Shown one piece after another: positions 1-11,015 of a stretch of DNA of 64,000 nucleotides. Source of the stretch: Corallium rubrum (lineage: Eukaryota; Cnidaria; Anthozoa; Scleralcyonacea; Coralliidae); the NCBI GenBank assembly GCA_964035015.1, contig CAXIUP010000107.1:555001-619000 (forward strand), given 5' to 3'. Below the pieces are notes generated by a model that saw nothing but the letters and a program-made list of their open reading frames with translations, was not told the origin of the DNA and did not search any database. How positions within the stretch are numbered: position 1 is the first letter of the stretch; every line of letters starts with the position of its first letter. The position numbers and the translations under genes are program-made.

Positions 1-2
1 TA

Positions 3-110
3 AAATATCAAGGTCCTTTATTCTGGAATTCACTCGATACTAGGATGACACATTTACCGTATATCAAAATATTTAAATCAAATTTGAAATTTTTCTTGCT
101 GGATGCTTAA
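3..110 (+). pseudogene. LINE ORF2 C-terminal tail (window-edge fragment)
   Basis: One frame runs open from base 3 to a TAA at 108-110 and reads KYQGPLFWNSLD, then FKSNLKFFLL. The pattern 'Y-x-G-x-x-x-W-N-S-L ... F-K-x-x-L-K' is the usual end of ORF2 in CR1/L2-type non-LTR retrotransposons, downstream of the reverse transcriptase. Only the last 35 codons are in the window; the rest lies to the left. The AT-rich stretch to about base 340 would be its 3' UTR. Family level is inferred from the motif only. Confidence 0.6.
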
Positions 111-439
111 TGCATATTAGAACACAGTGTATAATACCTTCCATTTTCAAGTATTCATATTTAGAATCTTTGTTTATATTGTATTATGTTTTTTATATAA
201 TTGCTTTTCCCACTCCTCAACATTTACTTAACTAAGATTTTTTAAGGAAGCCTAAACGATCATAAGTCGGCCAAATGGTTTCTTGTTCAGGCTCCCTTGT
301 CACAACATCAGTTTCTCTATTATATCATTTATTCAAATTGTATATTGTTGCAAATCAAACTAATAAAATATCACAAAAAAATCATGGATTCCATGGGAAG
401 TGTAAACAAAATGAATATCTATGATTTTTAATAATTGTT

Positions 440-769
440 ATGAATATGGCTTTACACAAGGAGTCACATATCAAGTATCGATTTAAACGCAAATTGAATA
501 CCACGAGAGGATGTCCTTGCAAAGGAAGAAAAGTAGAATGTTCAACCCAGTGTACATGTGGAACTGCAAAGAAACCTTGCACGAACAAGAGAGTATGTTC
601 GCGTTGAAATTGTACAAATGTTATTTATCAGTGTTATGGTTTAATTTATCGTTTTACTATTAACAAGGGAGTTCAAGGTAATCCCGCAGCGCCACAAAGT
701 CGAAGGACGAGACCTGCACCAGGATTTCGTCTCCCGTGTGCTGAAAACAATGATGTGAATGTACTTTAG
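440..769 (+). CDS. 3' end of a small cysteine-rich gene, two exons
   Basis: An open frame from ATG 440 reads RGCPCKGRKVECSTQCTCG, then KKPCTNKR. It contains six cysteines spaced C-x-C-x6-C-x3-C-x-C-x6-C, like a small metal-binding or CXC-type cluster. At 593 the sequence switches to a good donor (AGA|GTATGT). An acceptor at 666-667 (AACAAG|GGA) keeps the phase and adds GVQGNPAAPQSRRTRPAPGF and a short tail, ending at TAG 767-769. If the intron is not removed, the frame stops at 605-607. The gene may extend further upstream. I do not recognise the family with certainty; comparable Cys clusters occur at the ends of transposon-linked proteins. Function unknown. Confidence 0.4.
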
Positions 770-1180
770 CTCCACTTACTTTATATTGACTGGTGATATG
801 AACGAAATAAAAACATTGAGTACATTATATTGACATGTCTTGTACAAGCTTATGTTGTTGGGTGACAACAGCCAGGCTATCATGGACTATCATGGGCGAT
901 TTTTTGTTATTATTATATTATATTTTGTTATTATTATATTTTTGTTATTATTATTATTATTTATACTAGAATGGATTTGTTGGTTCAAACTAAACTAAAT
1001 TAAAACAAGTTAATTTGCTGGTTGAAACTAAAACCAAAGTATTTTGTTGAGAAGTTCAATGGGATATAGAGAGCATTAATCCTTTCCATCTAATATTTAA
1101 AATGCAATATTTACATTAGTGTGACATAATTAATGTACAGTACTGCTCAGAAGCAAGTGTGGTGGAATAGGGGGCTAGTA

Positions 1181-1198
1181 GGGGGGGGGGGGGGGGGG
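1181..1198. repeat. G18 homopolymer
   Basis: An uninterrupted run of 18 G on the plus strand, preceded by a shorter G5 run. No gene was seen around it (770-1440). Confidence 0.9.
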
Positions 1199-1443
1199 TA
1201 GATTCCAATAATTTTGTCAGAGGCATAGGTAGTGCCCAGGCTAAAAGCCTGGTAGTCCCCAATATTTGTGAGCATCAAGCTTTTTTCAGTGTCCAAGCAC
1301 AGTTGTTGCAAGCATCCAAGTTTCAAGTTTTTCATTTATTTGCATAACACGCTGGCACGAAAGGGCCAAAAATCGCTAGGGTTCTACAGTTGACATTACT
1401 ATTGGCCAGAGGAAGTGCACACCAAAATCGAAAGATGGCAGCT

Positions 1444-2330
1444 TTTTTCAATTCAATTCAATTTAATAGTATTTTAACAGCGTAACCTCTTCAGCATACA
1501 TATAGTTGCTGTTATCAACGAGGGCACTGTATCCTAAATTTAATACATGTACAGTAGTAGAATTTATATGTAAAGGTCTAAACAGATGTAATTTGCGGAC
1601 AATAGATTGGATTACTCAATTGATCATGCAGTATGAAATAAATGAGTAAACAATTTCTGTCTGAAGTTATTGAATGAACCAATAGTTTTAATTTCCAATG
1701 GGAGGTTGTTGAAGTACTTTGCTCCGGTGTATTTAAAACTCTTTTTGCCCACTTCAAGTCTAACTTTGGAAACCTTAATATCTCTGGTGTTCCTTCTGGT
1801 TGAGTAGTTATGATTCATAAGTTTGAAGTAGTGTTGACAAATTCTGGCGCAAGCCCAACCAAGCAGCATTTGACCTGTACAATTGTGTGGTATTTTCTTC
1901 GAGTTTCCAATTCTGGCCAGTTGACATCAATGTTAAGGGTGTTGTTCATAGTCACAACTCTCTTACAGCGTTTTTGCAGCCTATTAATCATAATGAGCTT
2001 GGTTTTACTCGCATTACCATATACTATATCTCCATAATCTAAGACTGGTCTAATCATTGAAGTATAAACCGTCTCGGCAGCATGAGCTGTAACTTGCTTT
2101 CTTATTCTTCTTAGCAAAGCAATCCGTTGGTCAACTTTCTTACAAAAGTAGTCAATATGTTCATTAAAAGTAAGATTTTCATCCATCCACATTCCCAGAT
2201 ATTTATAGCTCTGAACCGTTGGGATGGTTTTGCCATCAAATTGAATTTCAATAGGTTCTGCAGTCTGGTTTATAGTTGCTGCAAGTTTTCTTTGTCTTGT
2301 TCCAAACAAAACAAATTCAGTTTTCCCTTT
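1444..2330 (-). pseudogene. CR1/L2-like LINE fragment, ORF2 C-terminus and 3' tail
   Basis: Two overlapping reverse-strand frames (1815-2309 and 1624-1869) give the C-terminal third of a LINE ORF2. The order is a KYLGMWMDENLTFNEHI block, SMIRPVLDYGDIVYG, a QKRCKRVV segment, then GAKYFNNLPLEIK and FRQKLFTHLF. These follow the reverse transcriptase in CR1/L2-type elements. A frameshift near 1815-1870 separates the two frames. The element's 3' end is a short (AATTG)n-like tail at about 1446-1470, a microsatellite tail of the kind CR1/L2 elements use. The 5' part, including the RT core, is missing: a 5'-truncated dead copy. Confidence 0.75.
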
Positions 2331-2955
2331 TTCATTGGCATCAGAAACAATATAGGGAAGAGAGTGTAGGGAAGAGAGTGATATGCAAAGTTTCTTTTAA
2401 GATGCAGCAGCACGAATTAAGAGTATAAGTTTCGATTAAAGTGTTAGAAATATGTAATGAACACCAGTATGGGATAAAATTATATAAATGTGGTACCAGG
2501 CAGTTTGGCTTTAAAATTTGTGTTTGCAGAAAGGCTATCCTGCTTGCAGCGTGAAATACCCAATAAAAACCAGTTGTTTTTTTTCAAATAAATTTTTAAA
2601 CAGTACATGCATTTAGTAACTTAACATTTACAACATACTGTCAATTTGCCCCCCAATGTTTTTCAGAGTGGGTTTTTAGATTTGTTCAAATCCGATGAGA
2701 AATTGCTGGGTGGGGTGTTAAAATTTGTAAGCGGACTGCGTTGTGTAACTTGCCCATCTACTGAACTTTGTTCTGACATAAGGTTCTACAAACTAAAATA
2801 GAATTGATGTCTCCCACTGAATTAAGTTGTCAAGTATTCTGAAAATAAATATTAGACAAGGTGTGTAATGACGCACTTCAATCAAACTTTGATTGTTCGC
2901 ATCAGGTTTACTGCTAAATGATCAATGCCCAGCATAATACACGAAGCAAAGCCAT
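2331..2955. other. No gene seen
   Basis: AT-rich intergenic sequence. A short GGGAAGAGAGTG duplication lies at about 2355-2380. No convincing frame, motif or repeat boundary was found. Confidence 0.5.
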
Positions 2956-2959
2956 AAGT

Positions 2960-3338
2960 TTAAAAGTAATTTAATGAATCTAACATTTCGTTGCTTCTCA
3001 CAACATCTTCAGAGAATGAATTATGGGATAAATAGTTACAAATATATAAATAGGTTACTAATAATAACTATTACAGATATATGAGAGGTGAGAGGTCGGG
3101 AGGTGAGATGTCAGAAGAGAGAAAGTGGGAAGGAGCTGATGTTTGCATTAAGCGAGGGTTTAATCTTCTGAATGAGTAAGCTTTCCTTAATTAGCAGATC
3201 AGTGACCGAAATGCCAGAAGATAAAATAGTAAAGTGCTCTGCAGCCAAGTCCATGTACATGTAGTTAATAAACCAGGAATTACAATCAACCAGAAAGAAC
3301 CAGAAAAGTAGATTGTGACATGTTGATGCATCTATCAA
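2960..3338 (-). pseudogene. Penelope-like element relic (GIY-YIG tail)
   Basis: A reverse-strand frame ends with SVTDLLIKESLLIQKIKPSLN and stops near 3111. The 'E-S-L-x-I-x-K-x-K-P-x-L-N' ending is typical of GIY-YIG endonuclease domains at the C-terminus of Penelope-like elements. About 100 bp downstream on the same strand, at 2980-3015, lies CTGAAGA followed by a GTTG/CAAC hairpin and GAAA. That is a one-base variant of the hammerhead ribozyme core (consensus CTGATGA...GAAA). Everything upstream of the last ~40 residues is lost or unrecognisable. Confidence 0.5.
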
Positions 3339-3339
3339 T

Positions 3340-5528
3340 GTACCATCATTCGTTGTTACTATCAGCTACTGCAAAGGCTAGCGTATAATATTTGACAATT
3401 AGATTGATCATGCCAATAACGGTAAAAGCAGGCCAAATAGCATTTGTGTACATGCAAATTGAATTATATTCAATCTTCAGCAACTAGAATTTATTAGCAA
3501 AAACAACACTAGTTTTGACTGTACCATTGACTTTATTAAGCCAATACTGTTAAAACATATCTGTAGTACATAACAAACGATTTAAGGTAATCTGGTAAAG
3601 ACACCAAGTAGACATTTTCCAGACTTATAAGATATATACTATGTAAACCAGAACAAAAAAATACATGTTCTGGTGTCAGTGCCTGGCTGCTAGATACATA
3701 CAATTAAAATGAACCCAGTATTGTGTTTTTTTCAACCTAATATTGTGGATTTCTCAAAGAAACAATTAGAAAATATTTAAGATATATTAAAAGTATCAAG
3801 ACTCTAGCACCATGCTACAAATAGCAAACAATTTCGACTGTTTACATTCCTTACATTATAAAATTTCGCTACCTCTCTTGTCTTTGACTTTGTATTAGGC
3901 ACTGACTGGCACATCCTTAAGCCTAAATTTGTCGACCATACTAATCACCTCCATTAGACAGTAGAAACTTTGAAATGTCAAATACTGTACTTCTTAATGC
4001 ATTTTACGTCCATATATAAGTCCAAACGCACGTTGCTGGCCTGAGATGCCTTGTAGAAATTCACAATAATCGCAAATCTAAGCGTAAACATCCAAAACCA
4101 AAAATAATACATTTGAGACCAATACTCCAGGCATCATTTGAACGAGAAATTCCACCCAAGGATGATACCGTTAATAGGATGATAAAATAAAACAAGCATG
4201 CTTGAGCAGCATGCAATTCTTCGAAAATCGATGAAAAAGATCAGTATTCGTCACCAGACTCCCACATTTGCCGCTCGTCCAACATGGCAGAATACCACGA
4301 TTTACCCCGGCGATTTTGGCGCCTTTTATGCCCGGCGTATTTGGTGATCATTCCATGTCCTATTTACACCAATTCCTTAGGTCATAGGACATGAAACTAT
4401 TACTGGATATTTGAAATCAAACATGGAAACTTTTTTAAAAAGTAATAGTATGGTTCACATTATATATAGTTTATAAATATCGTAATAAAGTTAGCCTGCA
4501 CGCTGTGCAGGCTTTCTTGCAGGCTTTCTCTCTGTGAAGTTATCTCACTTTTTCTGCCCCTCAGGTAGCTTCCTGGAAGAGCCTAAACACAGGCTTAAAT
4601 AAAGTCTCCCAAAAGTTTCTCGTAAAATTTTTTAGGAGTCTGAGTGCACCCCTGTATTACTATTTAGCTCCCAAATGTAAAACATCTTCCACCGCCCCTG
4701 CTCATTAGTAAGCTAATAGTGTGACGAGGTTGAACAACATTTAAACTAGTTCTAAACATTATAAAGCCCAATGATTTTCCATAATGCAGTAACAGAAAAC
4801 ATTTCACATTTTTGGTCATTGCAGTAGGCCATGGCAGTGTCACCAAGGTGGTTTGACTATGATTGAACTGAGGTTCAACCTAGGTACATTTGACCTTGGT
4901 TTTCATTAGGTTACTTCTGAGAACTGTACTGATATTTTTTTAATATTCACTAAATTAATATGTTTCACTTTGCATATGCACTGCTAAAATATCAATTCTA
5001 CTTGACAAGTACTTTATTGCAGAACTTTAGTTTAAACTAATATTTAGGATATTTAAGGGTAACTGAATGGAGCCAGGGCAACCAAAGCAGTTATCTTTGT
5101 TATCAGGGTATCTTTGACCCATGTACCTTATTCATAAGACATAACTGGCCACTAAATTAATATTTTATGTGCATATACTGTACCGTATGTAGCAATATGG
5201 TGGCATTCTGTGACTACAACTACAACTACCGGTACCAGAATAATTTGCAAGTATCCTCTATGTGTTAGCACTAGGATACTAGCAAAGCATTCTGGTATGT
5301 TGTAGTCACAATGCATTGTCCCTAGAATTCTGAAAAAAACCAGCAAATGTCAAAGCAGCTAACAATGAGCTTCAATTTATGTTTAGGGTGCGCTGAAAGT
5401 TTACAAATTTTTTGTTTTACCTTCATTGATATTTATGCAAAACAGTTGAGTGATTGATCCCAAACATCGCAATTGGCTGATTGCTTCATTATCCTCAAAA
5501 TACATATATGTCATTTACCATCCACGAG
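3340..5528. other. Long stretch without a recognisable gene
   Basis: Only short spurious frames on both strands. The one structured item is a perfect small palindrome at 4493-4513: AGCCTGCAC, a 3-base loop GCT, then GTGCAGGCT, followed by repeats of GCAGGCTTTC. That resembles the edge of a MITE, but a matching second end was not found. Confidence 0.5.
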
Positions 5529-5593
5529 GTCCAGATAGGAAAAACTGTGCCTGAGGCCTTGAAAACGTGGGCACAGTTTTTACCTATCTGGAC
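5529..5593. repeat. Near-perfect hairpin at the Crypton 3' side
   Basis: Arm 5529-5551 starts GTCCAGATAGG and ends ACTGTGCC. Arm 5570-5593 starts GGCACAGT and ends CCTATCTGGAC. The arms pair over about 23 bp around an 18-base loop. It lies about 400 bp beyond the 3' end of the Crypton remnant and may be part of that element. Confidence 0.8.
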
Positions 5594-5994
5594 TGAGCAA
5601 GGCCGGTAAAAAACATATTGATTTTTTTGTTATGAATTAAAATAATCGTAAGACAAGAAAATCGGCCGCGGTATAAAATACAACGCTAGCTGCACTTCCG
5701 CTGCCCATATTTGGAAAGACGATGAACCATATATAGAAAATCACATGACAAAGTACAAAATCATTCAACTGACTTTTATAATAAACAACATTGATCATGG
5801 AAAAGTAAGATTGAAAACATGGTTTGTCTCGTATGATTCACGTAAACAACTAACAAGATGGAAAATCTCGATCGTTTCTTAATACAAGTTAACAACTATT
5901 CACAAGATTGAAATTTATCGAACGTCTTTTTCATCAGAGATCAAGTCAGGACTATTAACTATAAACAAAAGTCAAAACAACAATCTTCGTGAAG

Positions 5995-6829
5995 ATAAAT
6001 AAAGACTTCAATCTGAATCGGAATCTTCAAGGATAGACAAGCGCCTTCTCTTTGTTGGCTCCTCGCTCGATGTATCGCCAGAACTAGTCGAAAAGCGCCT
6101 TTGCTATACCAAATTTCCGATCCTGGTCACCGTCCATGGTTCACTGCCAGAAAGAATGATGACTCCGGGGTTTTTGCCTCCACACAACGACTTCATTGCC
6201 AGTTTCTGGATAAATATCTAAGCCAATATCTCCCCACTTGAGTTTTCTCAACTCATCTCTAGCTCTGAAACCAAAATGAAGCGACAATGCCAACCAAACG
6301 GTTCTTTGCTGTACCTCTCGCTCGTGGTCTCCGAACAGACCTTTTTCAAAAAGTAAATCTTCTTCAGCTTCGGTTAATGCTCTGGCTCAACTAACTGCCG
6401 CTTTCTAACGACAAGGACTTCTCTCGACTTGGCAAACTCTTGGTCCTTAAAAATGTTCAAGGAAGAGTTGGTATCATTGAGATATCGTTGAACACTGCAC
6501 TGGAAAGAGGTAAGAGACACGGGCTCGTAAACACTGCCGTCTCGTTTTGTTATGGTCATAAAAAACCGACACAAGAGGACATTTAGTTCAGTTGTAGGTA
6601 TTTCTTCTAAATTTATTTCTTCCTTTATTGTACCACAGAAGCGGCTCCACACATTAATATCGTAGGTAGTCTTCTTAACTGTGCTGTCCAAGCCGTTGTT
6701 CTTCAATAAAATGTCTTGTGTAATGTTGCCACTTCGTTGGGCGTTTTCTTTTTCACATATAAAATCTTCAACCGTTACTTCGGGAGAGTAAAATTCGCTT
6801 TCGCTATGATATTCATTGTCACTATCCAT
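5995..6829 (-). pseudogene. Crypton-type tyrosine recombinase, broken
   Basis: The frame 6374-6829 starts at ATG with an acidic N-terminus, then the core-binding region with WSRFCGTIKEEINLEEIPT, LLCRFFMTITKRDGS and SVQRYLNDTNSSLNIFKDQEF, characteristic of eukaryotic Crypton recombinases (DUF3504/KIAA1958-like). After QLVEPEH a frameshift near 6385 moves to RALTEAEEDLLFE, LSLHFGFRARDELRKLKWGD (box I, with the first catalytic Arg) and VVVWRQKPRSHHSFWQ, then a stop near 6170. A small tail, RRFSTSSGDTSSEEPTKRRR, stops at about 5997. Box II (H-x-x-R and the nucleophilic Tyr) is absent, so the copy cannot recombine. A 12-bp-arm hairpin lies upstream at 6920-6947. Confidence 0.8.
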
Positions 6830-6919
6830 CTTACTTTGTTTTTACTGGCAGCCTATTGTAGTCTAAGGTAGTGAAAAGCGTCGAGTATACGAAATATTAA
6901 AAAAAAAATTGAAATCCGC

Positions 6920-6947
6920 AGCGGTCCGTATTGTGATACGGTCCGCT
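6920..6947. repeat. GC-rich 12-bp-stem hairpin upstream of Crypton
   Basis: AGCGGTCCGTAT, loop TGTG, ATACGGTCCGCT: a perfect 12-bp inverted repeat 91 bp upstream of the Crypton start codon. It could be part of the element's 5' end or a recombinase binding site. Confidence 0.85.
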
Positions 6948-7149
6948 CGCTAAGCCAATCAGAGCGCGCAGATCAGATGGATACCAGACCGCAAAAAAAA
7001 TATGTTCAGCAAGCGTAAAAGACTAAAAGTGCACACATTTGCATAACATTCTAGGCATTCTAGGCACTTTAATTCTAGAGACTGCATAACACCATCAAAT
7101 GCCCTCATGCAAGTGGTCTATTAGCCCTTATGATCTTTCGTGTAAACGT

Positions 7150-7890
7150 CGTAAAGAGTTGTTGTACACGGTGCAGCCTCTAGCTGGACACCTGTAACAT
7201 CAGGTGTTCCACAGGGCAGCATACTCGGACCAATGCTATTTGTTTAATTCACAATTGATTTGCCAAACGTTATATCTGATGAAGCAAAGGTTGCCTTATA
7301 CGCTGATGACACCAAAGCTTTTAGACAAATTACTTCTGAAGCGGATGCTCAACATCTGCAACAAACATCTGATCTGGTCACTTGGAGTTGCAACAACATG
7401 TTGCTTAATCCAAATGTAAAGTTGTAAGTGTCACGGGAAAAGACCCCTGTTTCCTTCACCTACCAACTTGGTCCAATGGACCTGTTACATGTCGAAGAAG
7501 AAAAAGATCTTGGGGTTGTTGACCAAGAATCTATCTTGGGATTTACATATCCATGGTATAGTGGCTAATGCTAACAAACTTCTAGGGCTGCTAAAAAGAA
7601 CTTGTCTTTTTCTATCTGATGTCAAGGTTTGGCGAACACTGTACTTGTCATTGGTCAAAGCTCAGGTTTGTTATGCCGGCGAGGTTTGGTCTCCACACCA
7701 TAGCGTGCAGAAGGCAAAAATTGAAAAGATTCAAAGGTGAGCCTCCAGATGGATTCTAAAGACGACGATTGGGGACTCTTCCCCCAATGAATGGTTATCA
7801 GCTCTTAAGTTCTTACACCTATGCTATGCAAAAGAAATTAGAGATTTAATTTTCTTTTATAAAGCTTTTTATGGTATCTCTGATTTAAAT
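7150..7890 (+). pseudogene. LINE reverse transcriptase relic
   Basis: Fragments in shifting frames give [14 protein letters not shown] (RT motif before the palm), then VALYADDTKAF with the catalytic Y-x-D-D, then CNNMLLNPN, EEEKDLGVV and SLVKAQVCYAGEVWSP. The order matches the second half of RT and the connection domain of a CR1/RTE-like LINE. At least three frameshifts and stops (for example after GPMLFV and after NPNVKL) break it. The open frames at 7204-7419 and 7468-7740 are accidental pieces of this. Confidence 0.75.
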
Positions 7891-7899
7891 GTTCACTTA

Positions 7900-9000
7900 T
7901 TTTAACCGGATTGTCAAACTATGGAACAATATTTGTAAAATAGCTCAACAAAATTTTCTTTTTTGTTACTACTCAGGAGGACTTCTATTAACAGTTTTTT
8001 ATGTAAACCTAACCTGTACTTGGTCTCTCGTAAGAGATTGTCCTTGTCACAGGAATTAATTTTATTTTACTATTTAATTCGTTAGTTTGTAATATTTTCC
8101 CCTTAATTTTACTATATCTTTTTGCGGGGAGGTGCCTCACATTTGTACTTACACGTCCGTCCCGCCAGTTTGGGTAACGGTATGTTATTTTTTACTGTCT
8201 CTATTTATTGAACGAGATTGGTGGAGGAGGACATGTTAGAAAGCTAGTTATAAAGCACACTCACTTGTTTTACAAAGAACAATTTTTTTATTGACTATTA
8301 TAAACTTACATGCATGGACAACCTAGATCGGGACAACATAGAATTCATATACTGAAAGCCATCGTGACATTGCTTTAACTATATCTCGAACTATATGTAC
8401 GGTATGGTGACATTTTGTGTACATATTACACTTTAATATTTTAGTTATTGTTAAACTGTTTATATGGTGTTCACAGATCTCACATAACGATATCTGAAGT
8501 CATTCACTTTAAAGGCCGCAACAGCATTATCAACAGCACTGCTCATGCTATATATCAAGTTAACATAAATAAATTTGTCCATAGTTAAATGCTCTCTGTT
8601 TTATCACATCAGAACTGATTACAACTTTTCAAGTGCTAGACCTTGAACCTTATATGTACAGTACATGCCCAAGCAAGTGTAACAGGGAATTGTACTCTCT
8701 GAATTTCTGGAGAAGATGCTTTACCTGGTCTTATTTTGATCTTTGCTAATACAGGTTCAATGGGAACTACTTTATTTTCTGTTGCAAAAGGGTTGCCACG
8801 AGTGTAAGTTAAGTCTTTACCAGCATTTGAGTCATAATATAGAGAGCAGTTGGTTTTGGGGTATTTTGATTGACATCAATTTTAAAGACAGTTCCCGTTT
8901 GTCCATTGATAAGTCTATCCTGAATACTGATATTTATTGTAAGCATAATTCCTTCAGATTGTTCCAAGCTACACTGATGAGCTGTAGTACAGCGAAACAT
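7900..9000. other. No gene seen
   Basis: AT-rich sequence with only short accidental frames on both strands (for example 8743-9015 and 8809-9030). No family motif. Confidence 0.5.
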
Positions 9001-9017
9001 GTGTCTGTAGATTGAAC

Positions 9018-9042
9018 TATATATACACATATATATATATAC

Positions 9043-9080
<38 letters not shown>

Positions 9081-9093
9081 TTATTTATTTATT
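9018..9093. repeat. TA/CATA microsatellite
   Basis: (TA)n with CA interruptions running into (TTTA)4. A shorter TA tract follows at about 9187-9203. Confidence 0.9.
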
Positions 9094-9348
9094 TAGTAGA
9101 AACTTAATTACTAGTGTACTATTGAAAATACTGTCCACTCTTGTCAACTATTCACTCAGAAATTTCGAACTCATAATTTAATTGTTATATATATATATAT
9201 ACAGTATAATATACAAACGGGCATGTGTGATTTTGTTCACAGAATGTCGGAAAGTGCTCAATACCATCAAGGTAGAGCGATAGTGGGCTTACCTCAAAAT
9301 GTTGAGTGTTGCAACTGTCAGTTTCACGCCGGGCGATCTTCAGGCGAC

Positions 9349-9465
9349 CTGGTATAATACTAATCTTCAGGCAATTAGTTTATATCAGTTTCTGTTATTA
9401 ATCAAACCAGTCAACTTTCTAAAATATCCAGATGTGTGATCTGTGTTTTTAGCATATCAATGATC

Positions 9466-9472
<7 letters not shown>
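9349..9472. repeat. Left arm of outer inverted repeat around the Penelope cluster
   Basis: Read in reverse complement, this matches 13837-13949 with scattered differences. Shared blocks include TTGATATGCTAAAAACA, AGATCACACATCTGGATA and TATAATACTAA. Both arms end against TA microsatellites facing inward, so they bracket the two Penelope-like pairs. Confidence 0.8.

Positions 9473-9494
<22 letters not shown>
9473..9494. repeat. TA microsatellite
   Basis: (TA)n directly abutting the 3' end of the reverse-strand Penelope-like copy. Confidence 0.9.
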
Positions 9495-9499
<5 letters not shown>

Positions 9500-9538
9500 A
9501 GACAAAAATACAAACTTGGGTTACTTCATTTGAACTTT

Positions 9539-9596
9539 AATCACTACAAATTTGTTTCGTATGGCAAGCGTTGCTCACCACACTCATCAGGTGATT
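9539..9596 (-). ncRNA. Hammerhead ribozyme (reverse copy)
   Basis: This is the reverse complement of the motif at 11910-11967 and appears identical. On the minus strand it reads stem I AATCAC, core CTGATGA, an 11-bp stem II, GAAA, a short stem III with UA before the cleavage point, and stem I GTGATT. Hammerheads with a short stem III are characteristic of Penelope-like elements. Confidence 0.85.
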
Positions 9597-9720
9597 ATCG
9601 CGTCTGATGTTAATGCCTAGGAAACTTGAATATATTACACGGGTGACGTCATTGTAATAAAATGCGGTTTAAATTTACAGAGTTATGAATAATTAAATTT
9701 AAAATGTTGAATCTGATCGG

Positions 9721-11014
9721 TTATTTGTTACATAGCAAGTGCTTTTTTCTGTGTCTACATGTCGATATAAGTTCGTTTCTAGTGTTCAGTGAGCATAGTT
9801 CTGGATGGCAAATTATGATAAACTTTTCATGAAGGCATAGGTTGCATCTTTTTGTTTTGTTGGAATAGGGCCTGCATCGCTTGATTATTTTCCATTTGAC
9901 TGAGTATCGGACATCTGAATCCTTTAGGATCCAAATGTATTTACTCAGTTCAGTAGCATGCTTGCGTTGCTGATTTCTGAAGGAGCTGGTGTGGTTGTTA
10001 AATCTGGTCTTGAATGTACCCTCTGTGAGTCCAACGTAGGTTTTTTCATCTCCGTTGTCCTCTCTTTTTACTGTAGCTTGATACACGATTCCTACAGTTT
10101 GGCATTTCCCAGAGAGTGGGCAGTTTTCATTTCGGCGGCAGTTACAATCTTTAGTTGAAGCTGGGTCGGTTTGGGATGATTCTTCACTAAGTAAGGACTT
10201 GTTGTGTGTTGATATGACGTTTTTCATGTTAGGCATGCAGCTATAACTTAACTTCAGGGTGTTCTTGTTGAATATCTTGCGAAGAGGGTGGTTCTGTGGG
10301 AAGCATTCGTCTACCGTCCGTAGAAATTTGTGACCGATGTTGGTGGCTACGTTGGCGTTGTAGGGCGGGTTAAACCATATTATGTTTCTACTTCTCGGGC
10401 GCTTTGGATTTGGTGGCTGTGGGTTGAAATTAAGGTTGTAGTCGTATCCGCTTCTTTTGAGGGCTTCTTGGTACGGGGGAATTGCTGAATGAAATGACTG
10501 CTTGTCAGAAGAGATGTTAGATAGCCTTCTGTTTATGGCTTCAGGTATGCTTTGGAGAACGGATGGCGGATGGTTGCTGTGGCTGTTGACGTATTGTGGG
10601 ATGTTTCCGGGTTTGGCGAATGGCTTGTAGGTTCCGGATTTTAAATCTAGGGTTATGTCTAGATAGTTGACACACTTCTTGTTTGCTTCAATGGTGATCT
10701 TCAGGTTGTGGTCGCTGAAGGTTCTGCAAATATGTTTCTTGATGATCTCGATTTCTCTGGGCGTTTTGTTAAAGGCGGCTAGTCCGTCATCTCTGTATAG
10801 GCCGATGCTGTTACCGTATTCTGGGGTTAGTTTCGATAGTAGGTAAGAGCCTACTATTTCGCATGTCTCGGCGCCGTCGAAGCTACCCATAGTTACATCG
10901 AAGAGCGAATTAGATGTTTTCTTACACCACGGTGTGTTTTTGTTGAAGAGCAGGGATTTCTTTGCCTGGATAATGATAGTTTTCTCCTCATCAGTTATCT
11001 CGTCAGCAATTCCC
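9721..11014 (-). pseudogene. Penelope-like RT/GIY-YIG protein, N-terminally truncated
   Basis: About 430 codons stay open. The RT palm gives TMGSFDGAETCEIVGSYLL and then GLYRDDGLAAF, where Y-R-D-D is the catalytic box. Next come the thumb (KKCVNYLDITLDLKSGTYKP) and a linker with Cys pairs (DCNCRRNENCPLSGKC). The GIY-YIG domain follows: GIVYQATV plus TYVGLTEGTFKTRFNNH, ending at TAA 9721. The first half of RT is missing because the copy starts at the inversion junction. The first 12 residues of the longer open frame (up to 11049) come from the facing copy. As a protein it would lack the RT fingers, so it is probably not autonomous. Confidence 0.8.
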
Positions 11015-11015
11015 G

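Larger units (their letters stand above)
9495..11015 (-). mobile_element. Penelope-like element, 5'-truncated reverse copy
   Basis: This copy runs 5' to 3' from 11015 down to 9495. It holds part of the reverse transcriptase, the GIY-YIG endonuclease, a 3' UTR and a hammerhead ribozyme near the 3' end. Its last 996 bp (9495-10490) are repeated in inverted orientation at 11016-12011, and 10491-11015 is the spacer. Head-to-head partial copies are a known product of Penelope-like retrotransposition. Confidence 0.85.

Noticed and set aside
382-588. Reverse-strand 68-codon frame
   Set aside because: Antisense to the cysteine-rich exon, which has splice signals and a better pattern.
10934-11015. 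Start of the forward Penelope frame at 10934 (MFLLKSRDFFAWIMIVF)
   Set aside because: It is the antisense of the reverse copy's RT and joins the real GIY-YIG frame only across the inversion junction.
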